Source: Dermatemys mawii (taxonomy: Eukaryota; Chordata; Testudines; Dermatemydidae). From it: DNA of 64,000 nt. The translations under genes and the position numbers were made by a program. The stretch is taken from NCBI GenBank assembly GCA_007922305.1, contig ML677341.1, positions 67,226,409-67,290,408 on the forward strand, read 5' to 3'. The notes beneath the pieces are model-generated. The model was not told where the DNA came from. It ran no database searches and saw nothing but the letters and a program-made list of their open reading frames with translations. Positions within the stretch are counted from its first letter, which is position 1. Each line of letters opens with the position of its first letter. Positions 1 through 11,009 of this stretch are shown piece after piece.

Positions 1-433
1 ACACAATCATTGGTTCATTTAACCAGAAATTCCTTTTCCCATTATTTTTCTTTTTCTCCTGGGGTCTTTATGTCCTAGTTCACTTTCACACTATTTCCCA
101 TTTTAGCTCGACAGCTTTGTTGTAATGTCACTCATTATGCTATACAATGCAAACAGTGTTACAAAAGTTGACTTGTGTAAGATAAATGAGTGACTGATTT
201 TTATGTACAAAGAGTTGCTAGGGCATGTTTCCTTCCATTGCCTTTTGTTGCTGAATTAATACCTTCCAATGCTTCTTTTCAGATTGCAAATATGCTTGTG
301 TTTCGCTAAATCTTTATAAAATACTTTCTCTGTGATGTATTATGTCCCAGAATTCACTATAGTGAGCAAGAAGAAAGTGCTGTCTACAAGTCACGTATGT
401 GTCAGGTCACTTGTTATTTATTAATTTGTATTT

Positions 434-641
434 CTGGGTGTATCTACATTGAAAAAAAAAAGACCACTGGCAACAAATCTCAGAGCCTGGGTCAACTGAC
501 TTGTGCTCATGGGGCTTGGGAACATCTACACTGCTATTTTTAGCCTGAAGTGAGAGCCCTAGAGTGGGAGCCTGTGTCAGCTGACCAAGGCACAAAGACT
601 CGCTGACACAAGTCATTTTTTAGCAGTGTAGATGTATCTAC
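434..641. repeat. MITE-like inverted-repeat element
   Basis: The ends are complementary: GTGTATCTACATTG on the left and CAGTGTAGATGTATCTACA on the right. The interior has gCCTGGGTCAACTGACTTGTG-type sequence related to the element at 14769-15042. It has no coding capacity. The exact ends and target duplication are not clear. Confidence 0.5.
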
Positions 642-1108
642 AGTAGTGCCTACATGCGCCGCCAAGATCAGAGTCCCAACTGTACATTGCCCAACTCAGA
701 CACATGGTCAGAGAAAATCCTAGCCTCAAAGATCTTGTAATCGAAATAGAGAAGCTAGGTAGGAGGGAAAACAAACTTTAATAGACTGTTTCTTTTATTT
801 AATTTTTAAATGTATATCTTTTTTTGCAAGAAGAGGGCAAGTTGCAAGTGCAGAGGAAAAGAGTTTAACACATGGTAATTATCCAACATGGCTTTTATTT
901 TTGTACATTTTACACTAATTAATATGCCACTAAGTTTTATAAACTGTTAACTTACTGAAATTATTCTCTGCCCTCTATCCTAGTCTAGTCTATCTCGATA
1001 TTATAATTAGCTCATCAGCACAATACTTGATTTGAGACCCAATTTCAATTTTGTATCCATCTTCCATATTTAGCAAGACACCTACATTGTTGGTATCTAA
1101 GCTCCATG

Positions 1109-1188
1109 GCCCAGATCCTCAAAGGTATTTAGGTTCCTAACTTCCATTGAAAGAAATTAGGAGTCTAAATAACTTGGCAGACCTGGGC
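1109..1188. repeat. Short palindromic MITE
   Basis: About 80 bp with ends GCCCAGATC and GACCTGGGC and an inverted interior (TATTTAGGTTCCTAA against TTAGGAGTCTAAATA). CCATG occurs on both sides and may be a 5-bp target duplication. Confidence 0.5.
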
Positions 1189-1298
1189 CCATGCAACTAA
1201 ACTTATTATTGAGAGTGCCCTAATTCTCACAGCCTCCTAGGTCTCACTAGGAAATGAAGAGCCTTTTGCAGAGGAACAGCCAAGTTTTCAGTGGGTTA

Positions 1299-1385
1299 GG
1301 AGCAGATCCTCAGCTGATGTGAAGTTTTATAGCTCCACTGACTTCAATGGAAATAAGCCAACTCATACCAGCTGAGGGTCTGCCC
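1299..1385. repeat. Short MITE flanked by TTA
   Basis: An 87-bp inverted-repeat element with GGAGCAGATCCTCAGCTG at the left and CAGCTGAGGGTCTGCCC at the right. It is flanked by TTA at 1296-1298 and 1386-1388, as expected for a PIF/Harbinger-type target duplication. A relative is at 10251-10333. Confidence 0.6.
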
Positions 1386-2049
1386 TTAGTGTCTCACTAT
1401 TAGGACATGCTGGGTTGGGCTACCTTGATGCTCCTTATTGTACGTTACATGTAGGTTTACTGCCACCTATCAAGTCAAGCCGTTTTCAAGCTGTGTTTGC
1501 TGACAGACCAAAACATGCTGTCAGTTTCTCTGCTCAACTTTGAAAACGAAACACATCTTGAAAAAGTCCTTGGGAAGGACTGACATAGTGCCTCAGAATA
1601 GTCAGCAGAGCTATGAGGTCAACACCTTGATTAGAGCTTTGAAAACGTACATTATTCATCCTGCCATTCATTTTTAACTGTTTTAAGGCCAAACTCCGTT
1701 CTGATCCTGTGCATGTGCTTGTCTCTCATTTCTTTTATTAAGAGTAAATATAAAAATACTGTATCCCATTGTTAGAGATGCCTCTTCAAGCAATAAGAGA
1801 ACAAATCTGTAAACCCTGCTGGTTGGCTCTCCCACTGCAATGCAAGGGAAGATGGGGATGATGGGCAGCACTTACAGGAAGGGATGAACTTGACGGATAA
1901 TACTGGCTCCCAAGAAAAAGGGTATCTGATTATATGTGGGGAGGAACACTGGGGACACTATTGTGATGCCAGCAATTACCTGTAGACATTAGCTGAGCTC
2001 TTCTTCTTCGTAAGGCTGATGTAGAAGTAAAGCAACAATTATATTTGAT

Positions 2050-3480
2050 ATTTAAATGGTTAAATCAAAGAACTATGTCTGGAGTAGCAGAGTGTATCAC
2101 TGTGCTGTCTCCTTCATATCTGTGAATTGGGTCTGGAGTCACTGCATGTTCCATGGTCTCTTCTGGGTGACCACAGTCGCACACTGGAGAGTCTTTAATT
2201 TTCCATTTTTGCAGCAAATATCTGCATCTGCCATGGTTTGTGCGGATGTGAATTAGGGTTGCCCATGAGCTTTGTGGGAGATCAAAGACAGGGATCTTCT
2301 GCGCTGGGTCTTTCACAAGGTGCTTATTTGTGACTTCTTGTGAACTCCATTTGGCTCTGGAAGCTTCAGCAGGATTGAAGTTGCATTGTTAAAGGTTAAA
2401 TGCATGGGTCCAAAAGGGCTTATGTGACTTCAAGTGATGGTTAGGGATGTTGTTAAGTCCCTGGTGGATGGGAAGACTGCATTTTTCATGGTCCCAAAGG
2501 GTTGCGGCATCATGGCGAATGGATGGTGAGCAATGTGCGATAGCATGGGCAGCCAAGGTGTTGGAGTCGACCTGATGCACTGCATTGCAGTGTTCAGTTG
2601 GACACCAACAAGTCAAATATGGCTACTTCAGGTCCATACCAGTGCACAGTACTAGGTATGGAGTACACAAGGGTCATCGCTGATGTCCATAACACTGATG
2701 CTCCCCAGCTGTGCTTGCCAATTTCCGGACCAGGTTGACTTTGTCTTGGCAGCTACCTTCTTCATATGGTCCTGGAAGGTTTGAGTGTGATCCAGCTTCA
2801 TTCTGAGATAGGTTGGCGAGGGGTCACGTTGTACAGTGTTGCCACAGAAGGTCACTTTCAGGATGAGCTCAGTGTTCCTGTTATCAAGATGGAGTGCAGT
2901 GACTGCTATTTCATGAGGATTTGGCTTGAGCCTCTATTTCCTCCATGGTGTTTAGGTCCCCGTTCAAGGTGGATTCGATGTCACTGAAGGTGGCTGCTTG
3001 TATTGCCTGAGCAAGTTCATCAGCATATGCCAATTTGTGTGACTTCATTGGAGGCATGTCATTCATATAAACACTGAAAAGCATTGGCACAAGTACTGAG
3101 CCTTGTGGAAGTCCGTTGTTGAATACTGGGGTGAACTGACTTTGTTTCCCAAGTGGACACGTAGCTGTTTCTTGCTCAGTATCGTCCATAGCAGGCATAG
3201 TGTTTTGCGGCAGGGGATGATCCTTGCAAGCTTCAGCATCAGGCCTTTAATTAAGACCATATTGTAGGCTGATGACGGGTCTACAAAGGCTGAACTGGTT
3301 TTAAATTTCCTCTGTAATCTGGCCTTGATGTGCGTTACAAGGGCCAAAACTCAGCTGCAACAACTACGTTTAGGCTGGAATCCTCCTTGTTCTTTGGGGA
3401 TCACTGACTTGACGAAAGGACTGATTTTTGACCCTTGTAATTCACATCCAAGATAGATTCCAGCTGAACACCAACAAATT
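2050..3480 (-). mobile_element. Decayed non-LTR retrotransposon (not CR1), reverse transcriptase remains
   Basis: Several minus-strand frames give consecutive pieces of one reverse transcriptase, read from 3347 down. First comes FKTSSAFVDPSSAYNMV with GLMLKLARIIPCRKT (palm). Next comes NNGLPQGSVLVPMLFSVYMN followed by LAYADELAQAIQ, where the catalytic motif is YADE rather than YADD. Then TVQRDPSPTYLRMKLDHTQT, and finally WATLIHIRTNHGRCRYLLQK with DSPVCDCGHPEETMEHAVT near 2065-2316. This order is typical of jockey-superfamily LINEs of animals. Frameshifts join the pieces, so the element is dead. The ends were not resolved. Confidence 0.75.
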
Positions 3481-3619
3481 CATAGCTGGAAACCAGACCG
3501 GCTCATCTGTATGATAGTTGTGTTCAAGATGGGCATTGGACATGTAAAGATGTATTTAGTGTTTAGCCTCTATGAAATGCTTGTAAGTTGTCACGTGCAT
3601 TAGTCTTACTTGTAATGTC

Positions 3620-4440
3620 TGTTCCCATGCTATAAGGGAATATGAAAGTTTTGTTTTATAACTGTAAAAATGCTTGCTCTGGCTCCCCGCCCACCAAGGG
3701 CAATAAAAACCAAGTGGGCCATTGATGAACACCATGATACAAAAACGATATTAATAGCCCTCTCGCACCTATTAAGGGGCTATGTGCAGGAAAGCCCCCT
3801 CATCAGCTTGAATGCCGGAAGAAGGGGATAAAACATGGGGACACAAAAAATTTTTCTCTCTCTCTTTGCTTTTTGAACTCTCACAAGGGCCAGAGCTAAA
3901 AACAAAAGCAGACATCCCCAGGCCAACCTGGGTTAGCCCTAAAAGACATTCAGTGCTGACAGATTGCTACCACTCTGTCACCCTTTGTAACCACAGACTG
4001 TAACTCATTTGAGTATCATGTTGCCTGTTTTAACCTGTAAATAAATCTCTCATTTCTTTTTCCTAGTTAATAAATCCTTAGTTAGTTTCCTACAGGATTG
4101 GCTACAAGCATTGTCTTTGGTGTGAGATCTGAGGACAGATCAGGTGTAAGTGGCTGGTCTCTTGGGGACTGGAAGCAACCTCAATGTTTTGTGATCTTTG
4201 GTGCATGGCAGCCAACTATCTCTAGTCCAGCTTGTCTGGGTGGCAAGCTAGACTGGAACGACCAAGGGGACAGTCTGTTACTCTGTGGTAAGACTGTAAT
4301 AGTGCTTCGGGAGTTCACATTGGTTATTGGGTTGGTGAAATCTAATTATAATACATACCATCGGTTTGGAGTGTCTGCTTTGTTTTTTGACAGTCTGCCC
4401 TGAGACTGGCAGTCACGGTCATGAACCTCGCCAGAGAGTG
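3620..4440 (+). mobile_element. Probable LTR-derived repeat
   Basis: The block contains two AATAAA signals (near 4040 and 4069) followed by a conserved-looking stretch starting TTGGTGTGAGATCTGAGG, an architecture I associate with endogenous retroviral LTRs in turtles. No internal gag, pol or env coding sequence is present, so it would be a solo LTR. The ends are not defined by a target duplication, and the call rests mainly on pattern recognition. Confidence 0.4.
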
Positions 4441-4500
4441 TGACAAAACCCTCTGGAGGCTGATAGCTTGGGCTGACCCTAAAGGCCACTCAGAAGTTGC

Positions 4501-4631
4501 AACTGCTGTGCTGGGTCATGGAGAATAAGGCTTTGCAGATGAGAATAAAAGATAAAAGAAAGATAAGATAAGATAAGATAAGAATAACTGCTGTGCTGGG
4601 TCATGGAGAATAAGGCTTTGCAGATGAGAAT
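4501..4631 (+). repeat. 46-bp perfect direct duplication bracketing a (GATAA)n run
   Basis: Bases 4501-4546 and 4586-4631 are identical over 46 positions. Between them is a 39-bp purine-rich insert with at least four GATAA/AGATAA units (about 4551-4585). It looks like a recent local duplication or slippage event. Confidence 0.85.
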
Positions 4632-4689
4632 CCCAGTACCTTGAACAGGACTCAGGAGTGGCTAGATATTCAATGCAGAACACAAAGCA

Positions 4690-5300
4690 TCAGTGAGAGA
4701 TGTTCTTCACTGCTTATTATCTATCAAGAGGAGGCTCAGTTTCTGGTTCTCACAGCAGATTCAACTGGCAGGGGACCCTTTGGTTAGTGGAGCCCTGGTA
4801 TCACAGGGTCTGCACAGGTCTCTCTGTCTTTCCCCTGTGCCCTGTGTTCTGGCTGATCAAAATAAAGGTGTTCACACCCTCTTCTGGAGTTCCCCAACTG
4901 TCCTTTATTTACAGTGCATATTTAGTGGCTTCAGTGCAAGAAAAGTACTCTCACCAATCCCCCAACAGTTACCCTCTCTGTCCTGGTTCCTGGGGCTCCA
5001 GGCCCCTGAGGCACCTTGCCTGAGCAAGGAGGCAGCTCAACAGCCTCCTAATTCCCTTCCTGGCCTGCCCCGAACTGAGCATGGCTCAGGACTTTTCTAG
5101 CCCTCTCAGCTCCCAGCCTCAGCTGTGTCTACTTAGCCCAGCCTAGCGCTGTGAGCTAGCCCTCATTAGGGCTCCCAGCTGGGCTCCCTGCCAGCTACTC
5201 CAAGCCTCTGCCCCTGGCCCTCCTGCCAGAAAGCAGGGTTTAGCCTGCAGGGGCAGGGCATTCACGAGGTTTTACCCTTGCCCTGCCTCACTTGGGTATA
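4690..5300. repeat. GC-rich LTR-like repeat fragment
   Basis: A GC-rich non-coding block with AATAAAGG near 4860 and many CAGCTC/CTGCCAG motifs, lying between the previous LTR-like block and a hAT element. Its composition differs from the surrounding intron. I cannot define its ends or family. Confidence 0.25.
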
Positions 5301-5354
5301 CATTATAATGGCTGAGTCCAGCTTGATCTCGATGGTGGGCTTGTGGCTATAAAT

Positions 5355-5920
5355 CAGGGGTGGGTAAACTAAGGCCCACGGACCACATCCAGCCCGCAGG
5401 ACCATCCTGACCGGCCCCTGAGCTCCCGACTGGGGAGGCTCCCCCGGGGGCTGTGAGCTCCTGTGGGGCAGTGTGTCTGGCTCTGCGCGGAGCCAGACAT
5501 GCTGGTCTGAGCAGCACAGTAAGGGGGCCAGGGGCGGGGGGTAGGATAAGAAGCAGGGAGTCCCGGGGAGTAGTCAGGGGATAGGGGGCGGTTGGAAGAG
5601 GAGGAGGTTCTGGGGGAGTGGTCAGGGGACAGGGAACGGGGGGTTGGATAGAGCGTGGGAGTCCCAGGGTGTGGATAGGGGTTGGGGAAGTCAGGGGACA
5701 GAGAGCAGGAGAGGTTGGGTAAGGAGTGGTCAGAGGACAAGGAGCGGGGGGGTTGGATAGGTCGGAGATTCTGAGAGGGGCACTCAGGGAACGGGAAATG
5801 GGAGGGGGTCGGATGGGGCGGGGTGAGGCTCTTTGTGGAGGCACAGCTTCCCTACCAGGCCCTTCATACAATTTTGCAACCTCGATGTGGCCCTCGGGCC
5901 AAATAATTTGCCCACCCCTG
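5355..5920 (+). mobile_element. hAT-type non-autonomous element (CAGGGGTGGGCAAAC family), copy 1
   Basis: The terminal inverted repeats are CAGGGGTGGGTAAACT at the left and ATTTGCCCACCCCTG at the right. The interior is G-rich with imperfect tandem units containing TCAGGGGACAG and GGTTGGATAG, followed by a conserved right end (GATGTGGCCCTCGGGCCAAA). The flanking 8-mers CTATAAAT and GTACAGAA match only partly, so the duplication has decayed. The long minus-strand open reading frame inside it (5347-6000) is low complexity. Confidence 0.8.
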
Positions 5921-6729
5921 GTACAGAACTTTCTGCTACTAGAGCCTGGGCTGAGGTCATTTCCTTTGTGCAGTGCTTTGAAGCTGTGGCTGAAAAGCAC
6001 TCTAGAAGAGACAGGTATTATTATATTATTATAAACTAGACCATGGCAATCACTTAAATGTGCTGTCAGAAACTATCTTCCATTGGCCAGGCATGACCTA
6101 GACAACTTAACAAGTCTCTTGGGTCTCTAACTTCCATGATTATTTGGTAAAACCCGATTGAGCCTTTATGGTACATGTAATTCCAGAGGCTTTTTAAAAA
6201 CAGAGCAGGGCAATAACAAATGTACACATTGGATATGAACAATTTTCCTTTAAGAATGTATAGACATTGAAGATAATTCATAAAATCAATAGGTCAGCTT
6301 GAACAATTAAGAATTATCAGCACAAAAAAACGGCCACTTGAGACATATAATCATTAGTCAATCTGCAGTAATAATGTAAACAGATTTGACGCTAGGTCTA
6401 ATTTATTAAAGGTAAATAATTAAGTAATCAATTGCCACTCCTTCATTCCTATGTCCAAAATCATGATATTGATCTGCATGTCTCAAAGCCATAGCAGTCC
6501 TGGATGCTAGAAATGAAATAAAGCTGTTTCTAAATCCCAAACAAACCTGGTAGTTTCATATCCAACTTTATTTCTTATTTACGTTGTGCATCTACCATAA
6601 GCCTTTCACCTTAGCCTTTCTACCTAAGTTTACCATCCCCTGCTCCAAAGAGAGACTTCCATTAAGAGGCCTAGGTCTTCCTGTGGGGTAGCCCTACCTG
6701 AGCAAGCAGAAGCAGATGAATGCAGAATA

Positions 6730-6938
6730 CAGGCATGTCGCGTCTTGTGTGAGGGTTCCGTTCCGCGGTTACCGCGTAAAGCGAAAACCGTACATAGCCA
6801 GAACCCATTCACTTCAATGGCAGGTGAAATCGTGCCCCCTACAGGAAGTTTTTTTAAAAAAAATTTCCCCTTTTTTTTTGCTGACCACGTAAAGCTGAAA
6901 TCACGTATGTTAAATACGCCTAAGACGCGACATGCCTG
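6730..6938. mobile_element. TA-flanked MITE with perfect 17-bp inverted repeats
   Basis: The ends are CAGGCATGTCGCGTCTT and its exact complement, and TA lies immediately outside both (6728-6729, 6939-6940), as expected for Tc1/mariner-type insertion. The element is 209 bp and keeps many CpGs (CCGCGGTTACCGCG region near 6770), which suggests a comparatively recent insertion. It has no coding capacity. Confidence 0.8.
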
Positions 6939-8379
6939 TAATACCAACCAGCTGATCCAAATTGCAGTCAGAGAAATTAGCTATTGGGTAAGGTACATTT
7001 TTAAGTAACTACTGAAACTCATGGCTGCCACAGCACCCACAAAGTGAAAATTAATGGAGTGTCCAGTGTGGAACATATAGATCTCTGCATATAGACAAAA
7101 ATGAATACCTGTGAGTATAGCCTCTTGTTCTATATCATTCTTGACTACTGTTTTTTACATATTAAAAGCTAGCTTGAAAGCTTTTCTTAGAGCAACTTAT
7201 CAGATGTCTATGTTAGCCATCATAGCAGTCAATCATCCTGGCTCATGTAGAAAAGTGACCCAGAGTCTATTCTGCTCCAGTTTCAGCTGTGGTGTAAGGA
7301 ATTCCACTAACTTCACTGGAATTACATCTGCTTCAACCAAGAGTGAAATGAACTTTTTATGTCCATGACCCAGGTACTGTACAAAATCTGTTCCTACCCA
7401 CAGGGCCCTGAGCCAGGCTTTCAGTCATCTTTCTAGCCGAAAAAAGCAAAACCTACATAGAATTTTTTTTTTTAAGTTGGACTCCCAACTCATGAGGCCA
7501 CAAAAAGAGATTTTTCAGGGAATAGGGAGGAGCTGTGTAGCCACATTGGAATATTAACAATCTGAATTTTAGTCCTCATGCCCCATATCAAATCCCAGAT
7601 GAACACAAATATTAATCTTCACCTACATCCTCAGCACCAGTTTCCCACGTATCTGACATTCAGCTTTGTAGTATCATCTCTTCCAGATTGCCGAGTGTGA
7701 CATGACTGAAATACTTCAACTTGCTTTGCTAGATCTAACTGAGACCTGTCAGATACACCCTGAGCTATCAAAGCACACATTTGTTATTCTTCTGCTCACT
7801 CCCCTGACCTGCAGAACAGCGCCTGCCAGCACCACATCCTGCTCTTTCAAAGTCATAATTAGGTAGGAGCCAAAACAAAGCCTAGATGTTTGTAAAGTCG
7901 GAAATATTTCTTTCCCATTTTCATCAATATCATTTATATGGGACTGATTTAATGGTGATGGGATTAAACCATTGACAATTTCCTAACAGCAGATACAATT
8001 ACAGGCTGAACCACTCTAATGCACAGAATGTCATAAACATACAAGTAAGTAGTACAGTATGTTGTGCTTTTACAGATATATACATTCATATGCATATATA
8101 AACACAACACTACATAAATTATACTTAACATAAAATCAGGCAAAATGTAAGTAAAAAGTATCTGCACAGTCACAAAGAGCAGTTTAGAAATAATTTAAAA
8201 TTTGTTATTTAAAAAACAAAAATTCACACTTGCCAAACTGTTTCCAACTGAGGACTAGCTCTACCTGAAGTTTTAAAATTTTGCCATTTTTTAAAGTTGT
8301 ATGTGTAACCAAGTCAACCATATATTTTAAAGCAAGAGTATAATTTCCTCCCACCTCTGTGGTTGAATAAATTCTACAT

Positions 8380-8982
8380 CGGGGTGGGCAAACTATGCCC
8401 TGGGCCACATCCGACCCACGGGACGGTCCTGCCTGGTCTGAGCTCCCAGCCGGGGAGGCTGCTCCCAGCCTCTTCTCTGTTGTCTTCCCCCCTCCACTGG
8501 AGCCATGCCACTGTGCGGGCAGCGCTCTGGCGAGTGGGGCTATGTGCTCTTGCAGAACAGTGTGTCTGGCTCCGGCTAGGCCACCAGACACGCTGCTCTG
8601 AGTGGTATGGTAAGGGGGCTGGGGCTGGGAGTTTGGATAAGGGGCAGAGGGGTCCTGGGGGGTAGTCATGGGATGGGGATCAGGGGTGTTGGATGGGACA
8701 GAGGTTCTGGGGGGGTGGTCAGGGGACGGAGAACGGAGTGTTGGGTAGCGGAGTAGGGTCCTGGGGGGCAGCTAGGGCAGGGGGGTCTCTAGAGGAGGTG
8801 GTCAGGGGACAAGTGGGGAGTTGGATGGGTCAGTGGTTCTGGGGGTGGGGTGGGAAGTGGGTGGGGGTTGAATAGGGAGAAGGGCCAGGCTGTTTGGGGA
8901 GGCACAGCCTTCCCTACCTGGCCGTCCATACAATTTTGCAACCCTGATGTGGCCCTCAGGCCAAAAAATTTGCCCACCCCTG
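8380..8982 (+). mobile_element. hAT-type non-autonomous element (CAGGGGTGGGCAAAC family), copy 2
   Basis: The ends are CGGGGTGGGCAAAC (one base lost relative to the family) and AATTTGCCCACCCCTG. TTCTACAT is repeated exactly on both sides (8372-8379 and 8983-8990), an 8-bp duplication diagnostic of hAT insertion. The element is 603 bp with the same right-hand sequence as copies 1 and 3. Confidence 0.9.
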
Positions 8983-9019
8983 TTCTACATGATCTTTCCT
9001 ATAAAACTTCACCTCAGAG

Positions 9020-9756
9020 CAGTGGTTCCCAAATGTTAACAACCTGTGAACCCCTTTCACTAAAATGTCAAGTCTCATGAACCCCCTCCTAAAAATGAAT
9101 ATTTCCAGGGATCTTCTCCTTTTCCTGAGTATAAACTATAAAAGCAGTGATCTTGGAAATAAAAAAAATTGTTTTTATGACATGCTTATTACACACTAAT
9201 TATTATTAATTATTATTTATCATTACAGTATTTTTATTACATTATGAAAATGGCAACACTCTTCCAAGATCTCACTTCTGTAGCTTGTCACTTTGAATAA
9301 CCCTATTATAAGACAAGGCTCCTATGTTTCCTCAAGGAGTATGTGAAACAGCATGAAGGTATTTAAGAAGCCAACTCAAAGCATTCCTCCTACACAAGCA
9401 TTCAGGTCTTGAGCAGTCCAGGCAAACAACACACGTTACAACAAAGCTTAAACTTGTTCCTCATAATAATTTTAAAAATACTAGTTGCCTATTTAATTTT
9501 AAGAACGGCAAAAAATATCCACCTCCCTTTCCATTTCTCATAGGAGTCTTGAAGTTTAAATCTCTTCAGTATGATAGATATGCTTGCTTTGATCTGCTTA
9601 GTTCTTGGAAGTCCATTGGCTCCGTGCTGTTGGCCCCGTGCTGCCCAGGGTTCTGAGGGACAACTCTGTCCACCATTAGGGAATTTTTTCCCAAGAACCC
9701 CCTATAACATTCTGCGAACCCCCAGGGGTTCACAAACCCCAGTTTGGGAACCACTG
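9020..9756. mobile_element. hAT-type element with CAGTGGTTCCCAAA termini
   Basis: The terminal inverted repeats are CAGTGGTTCCCAAA and TTTGGGAACCACTG, exactly complementary. The flanks are CCTCAGAG and CCTAGGAG, 6 of 8 matching, consistent with an old 8-bp duplication. The interior is AT-rich and non-coding, so it is a non-autonomous or internally deleted copy. Confidence 0.75.
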
Positions 9757-10250
9757 CCTAGGAGCTAAGCATGGAAAGCTTTATCTTAAGAAGAAATTTG
9801 TTGGCAATATGGATTTAGGTCCCTAACTCCAGGCACCCCCTTCTGAGCATTCTGGCTGTGAAAAGTAGCTTCTGCGTCCTTTTGGAAAACTAAAGCCTCT
9901 GTATTTCCACTTTTGGTAATTGCTTTTACCATGCAGATGTTAGTGACAAATATGAGACTAAAGTTGTGTTAAGGTTTGCACTGAAAGCAGGACTGACATC
10001 CCTCTGTTTCAAACTTTAACAACTGAATTTCGTCTTTTAATTTGGCACAATAACTCTTCAGAGCATAAATAAACATTCTGCCTACATTACTAAGTAAAAT
10101 GTTTCTCTCCAGGAATTTATTTTCCTCATATTTCTTTGGGTTCTTCTAACTAAAGAGCCACAGTCCCCACAATCCTCCCCTCTCCCGCACCCACCCGAGG
10201 TAATCTTGCAGGCACCAGGCCCTTTTGACATATTATAATTAAACACATAA

Positions 10251-10333
10251 GGCCAGATCCTCAGCTAGTGTAAACTGATGCAACTCTAAAGTCCTTGGAA
10301 CTCAGCTGATTTGCCACAGATAAGGATCTGGCC
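10251..10333. repeat. Short palindromic MITE (relative of 1299-1385)
   Basis: The ends are GGCCAGATCCTCAGCTAG and AAGGATCTGGCC. TAA precedes the left end. The same GATCCTCAGCT core occurs in the 1299 element. Confidence 0.5.
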
Positions 10334-10606
10334 CATGAGGCTCAATTCTCAACTGAACTGGTCTTATTGGTGAGAAATGCATGGGTGGTTCTATACCATC
10401 TTTTCAACTCCCCTGTCCTAGGGCTGGCCAGGTGCTGAAACAGTGCCTGATGCAAGCCTTGTGGCTGCTCCTATGCTGGCTGGAATGGACTAACAAAGTA
10501 GGCCCCTAAGATGCAGCACATATGTGCAATCTGACTCAGTTAACTTTGCTGTAGGAACTTTATATTTCAATTTCCTGACATTTGTATATTTAAACTCTCA
10601 ACTTAA

Positions 10607-10893
10607 GGCTTCTCTTCACCATGGGGGGGTAAGTTAACCTAAGTTACACAACTCCAGCTATGTGAATAACGTAGCTGGAGTCGACGTAGCTTAGGTTGAC
10701 TCACTGCAGTGTCTTCACTGTGCTGCATCAACAGGAGAGGGTCTCTTACTTTAATAGTCTTGGAGATCTAGAGTACTGGGTTGACCAGAGAGTGCTCTGC
10801 CATTGATTTAGCAGGCCTTCACTAAACCTGCTAAATTGATCCCTGTTGCATCAATTGCAGCAGTGTCGATCTCTCCGTAGTGAAAACCAGCCC
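10607..10893. mobile_element. TTAA-flanked MITE with internal hairpins
   Basis: A 287-bp element between TTAA at 10603-10606 and TTAA at 10894-10897. Its ends are GGCTTCTCTTCAC and GTGAAAACCAGCCC. The internal hairpin ACTCCAGCTA...TAGCTGGAGT is preserved. It belongs with the element at 56268-56552, which has the same terminal theme. Confidence 0.55.
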
Positions 10894-11009
10894 TTAATGT
10901 CCCATTCACGTGGTGGGAGGTGTTCTTCTGGTTTGGCCTTTGATTTCTTCCCTTATTGCACACAGTTACTTGTGCGCTATTATTTCTACAGAATATATTC
11001 ATATATGTG

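Noticed and set aside
5347..6000. 217-codon minus-strand reading frame rich in Pro and Ser
   Set aside because: It coincides with a G-rich hAT element with clear terminal repeats. Low-complexity tandem sequence, no homology recognised.
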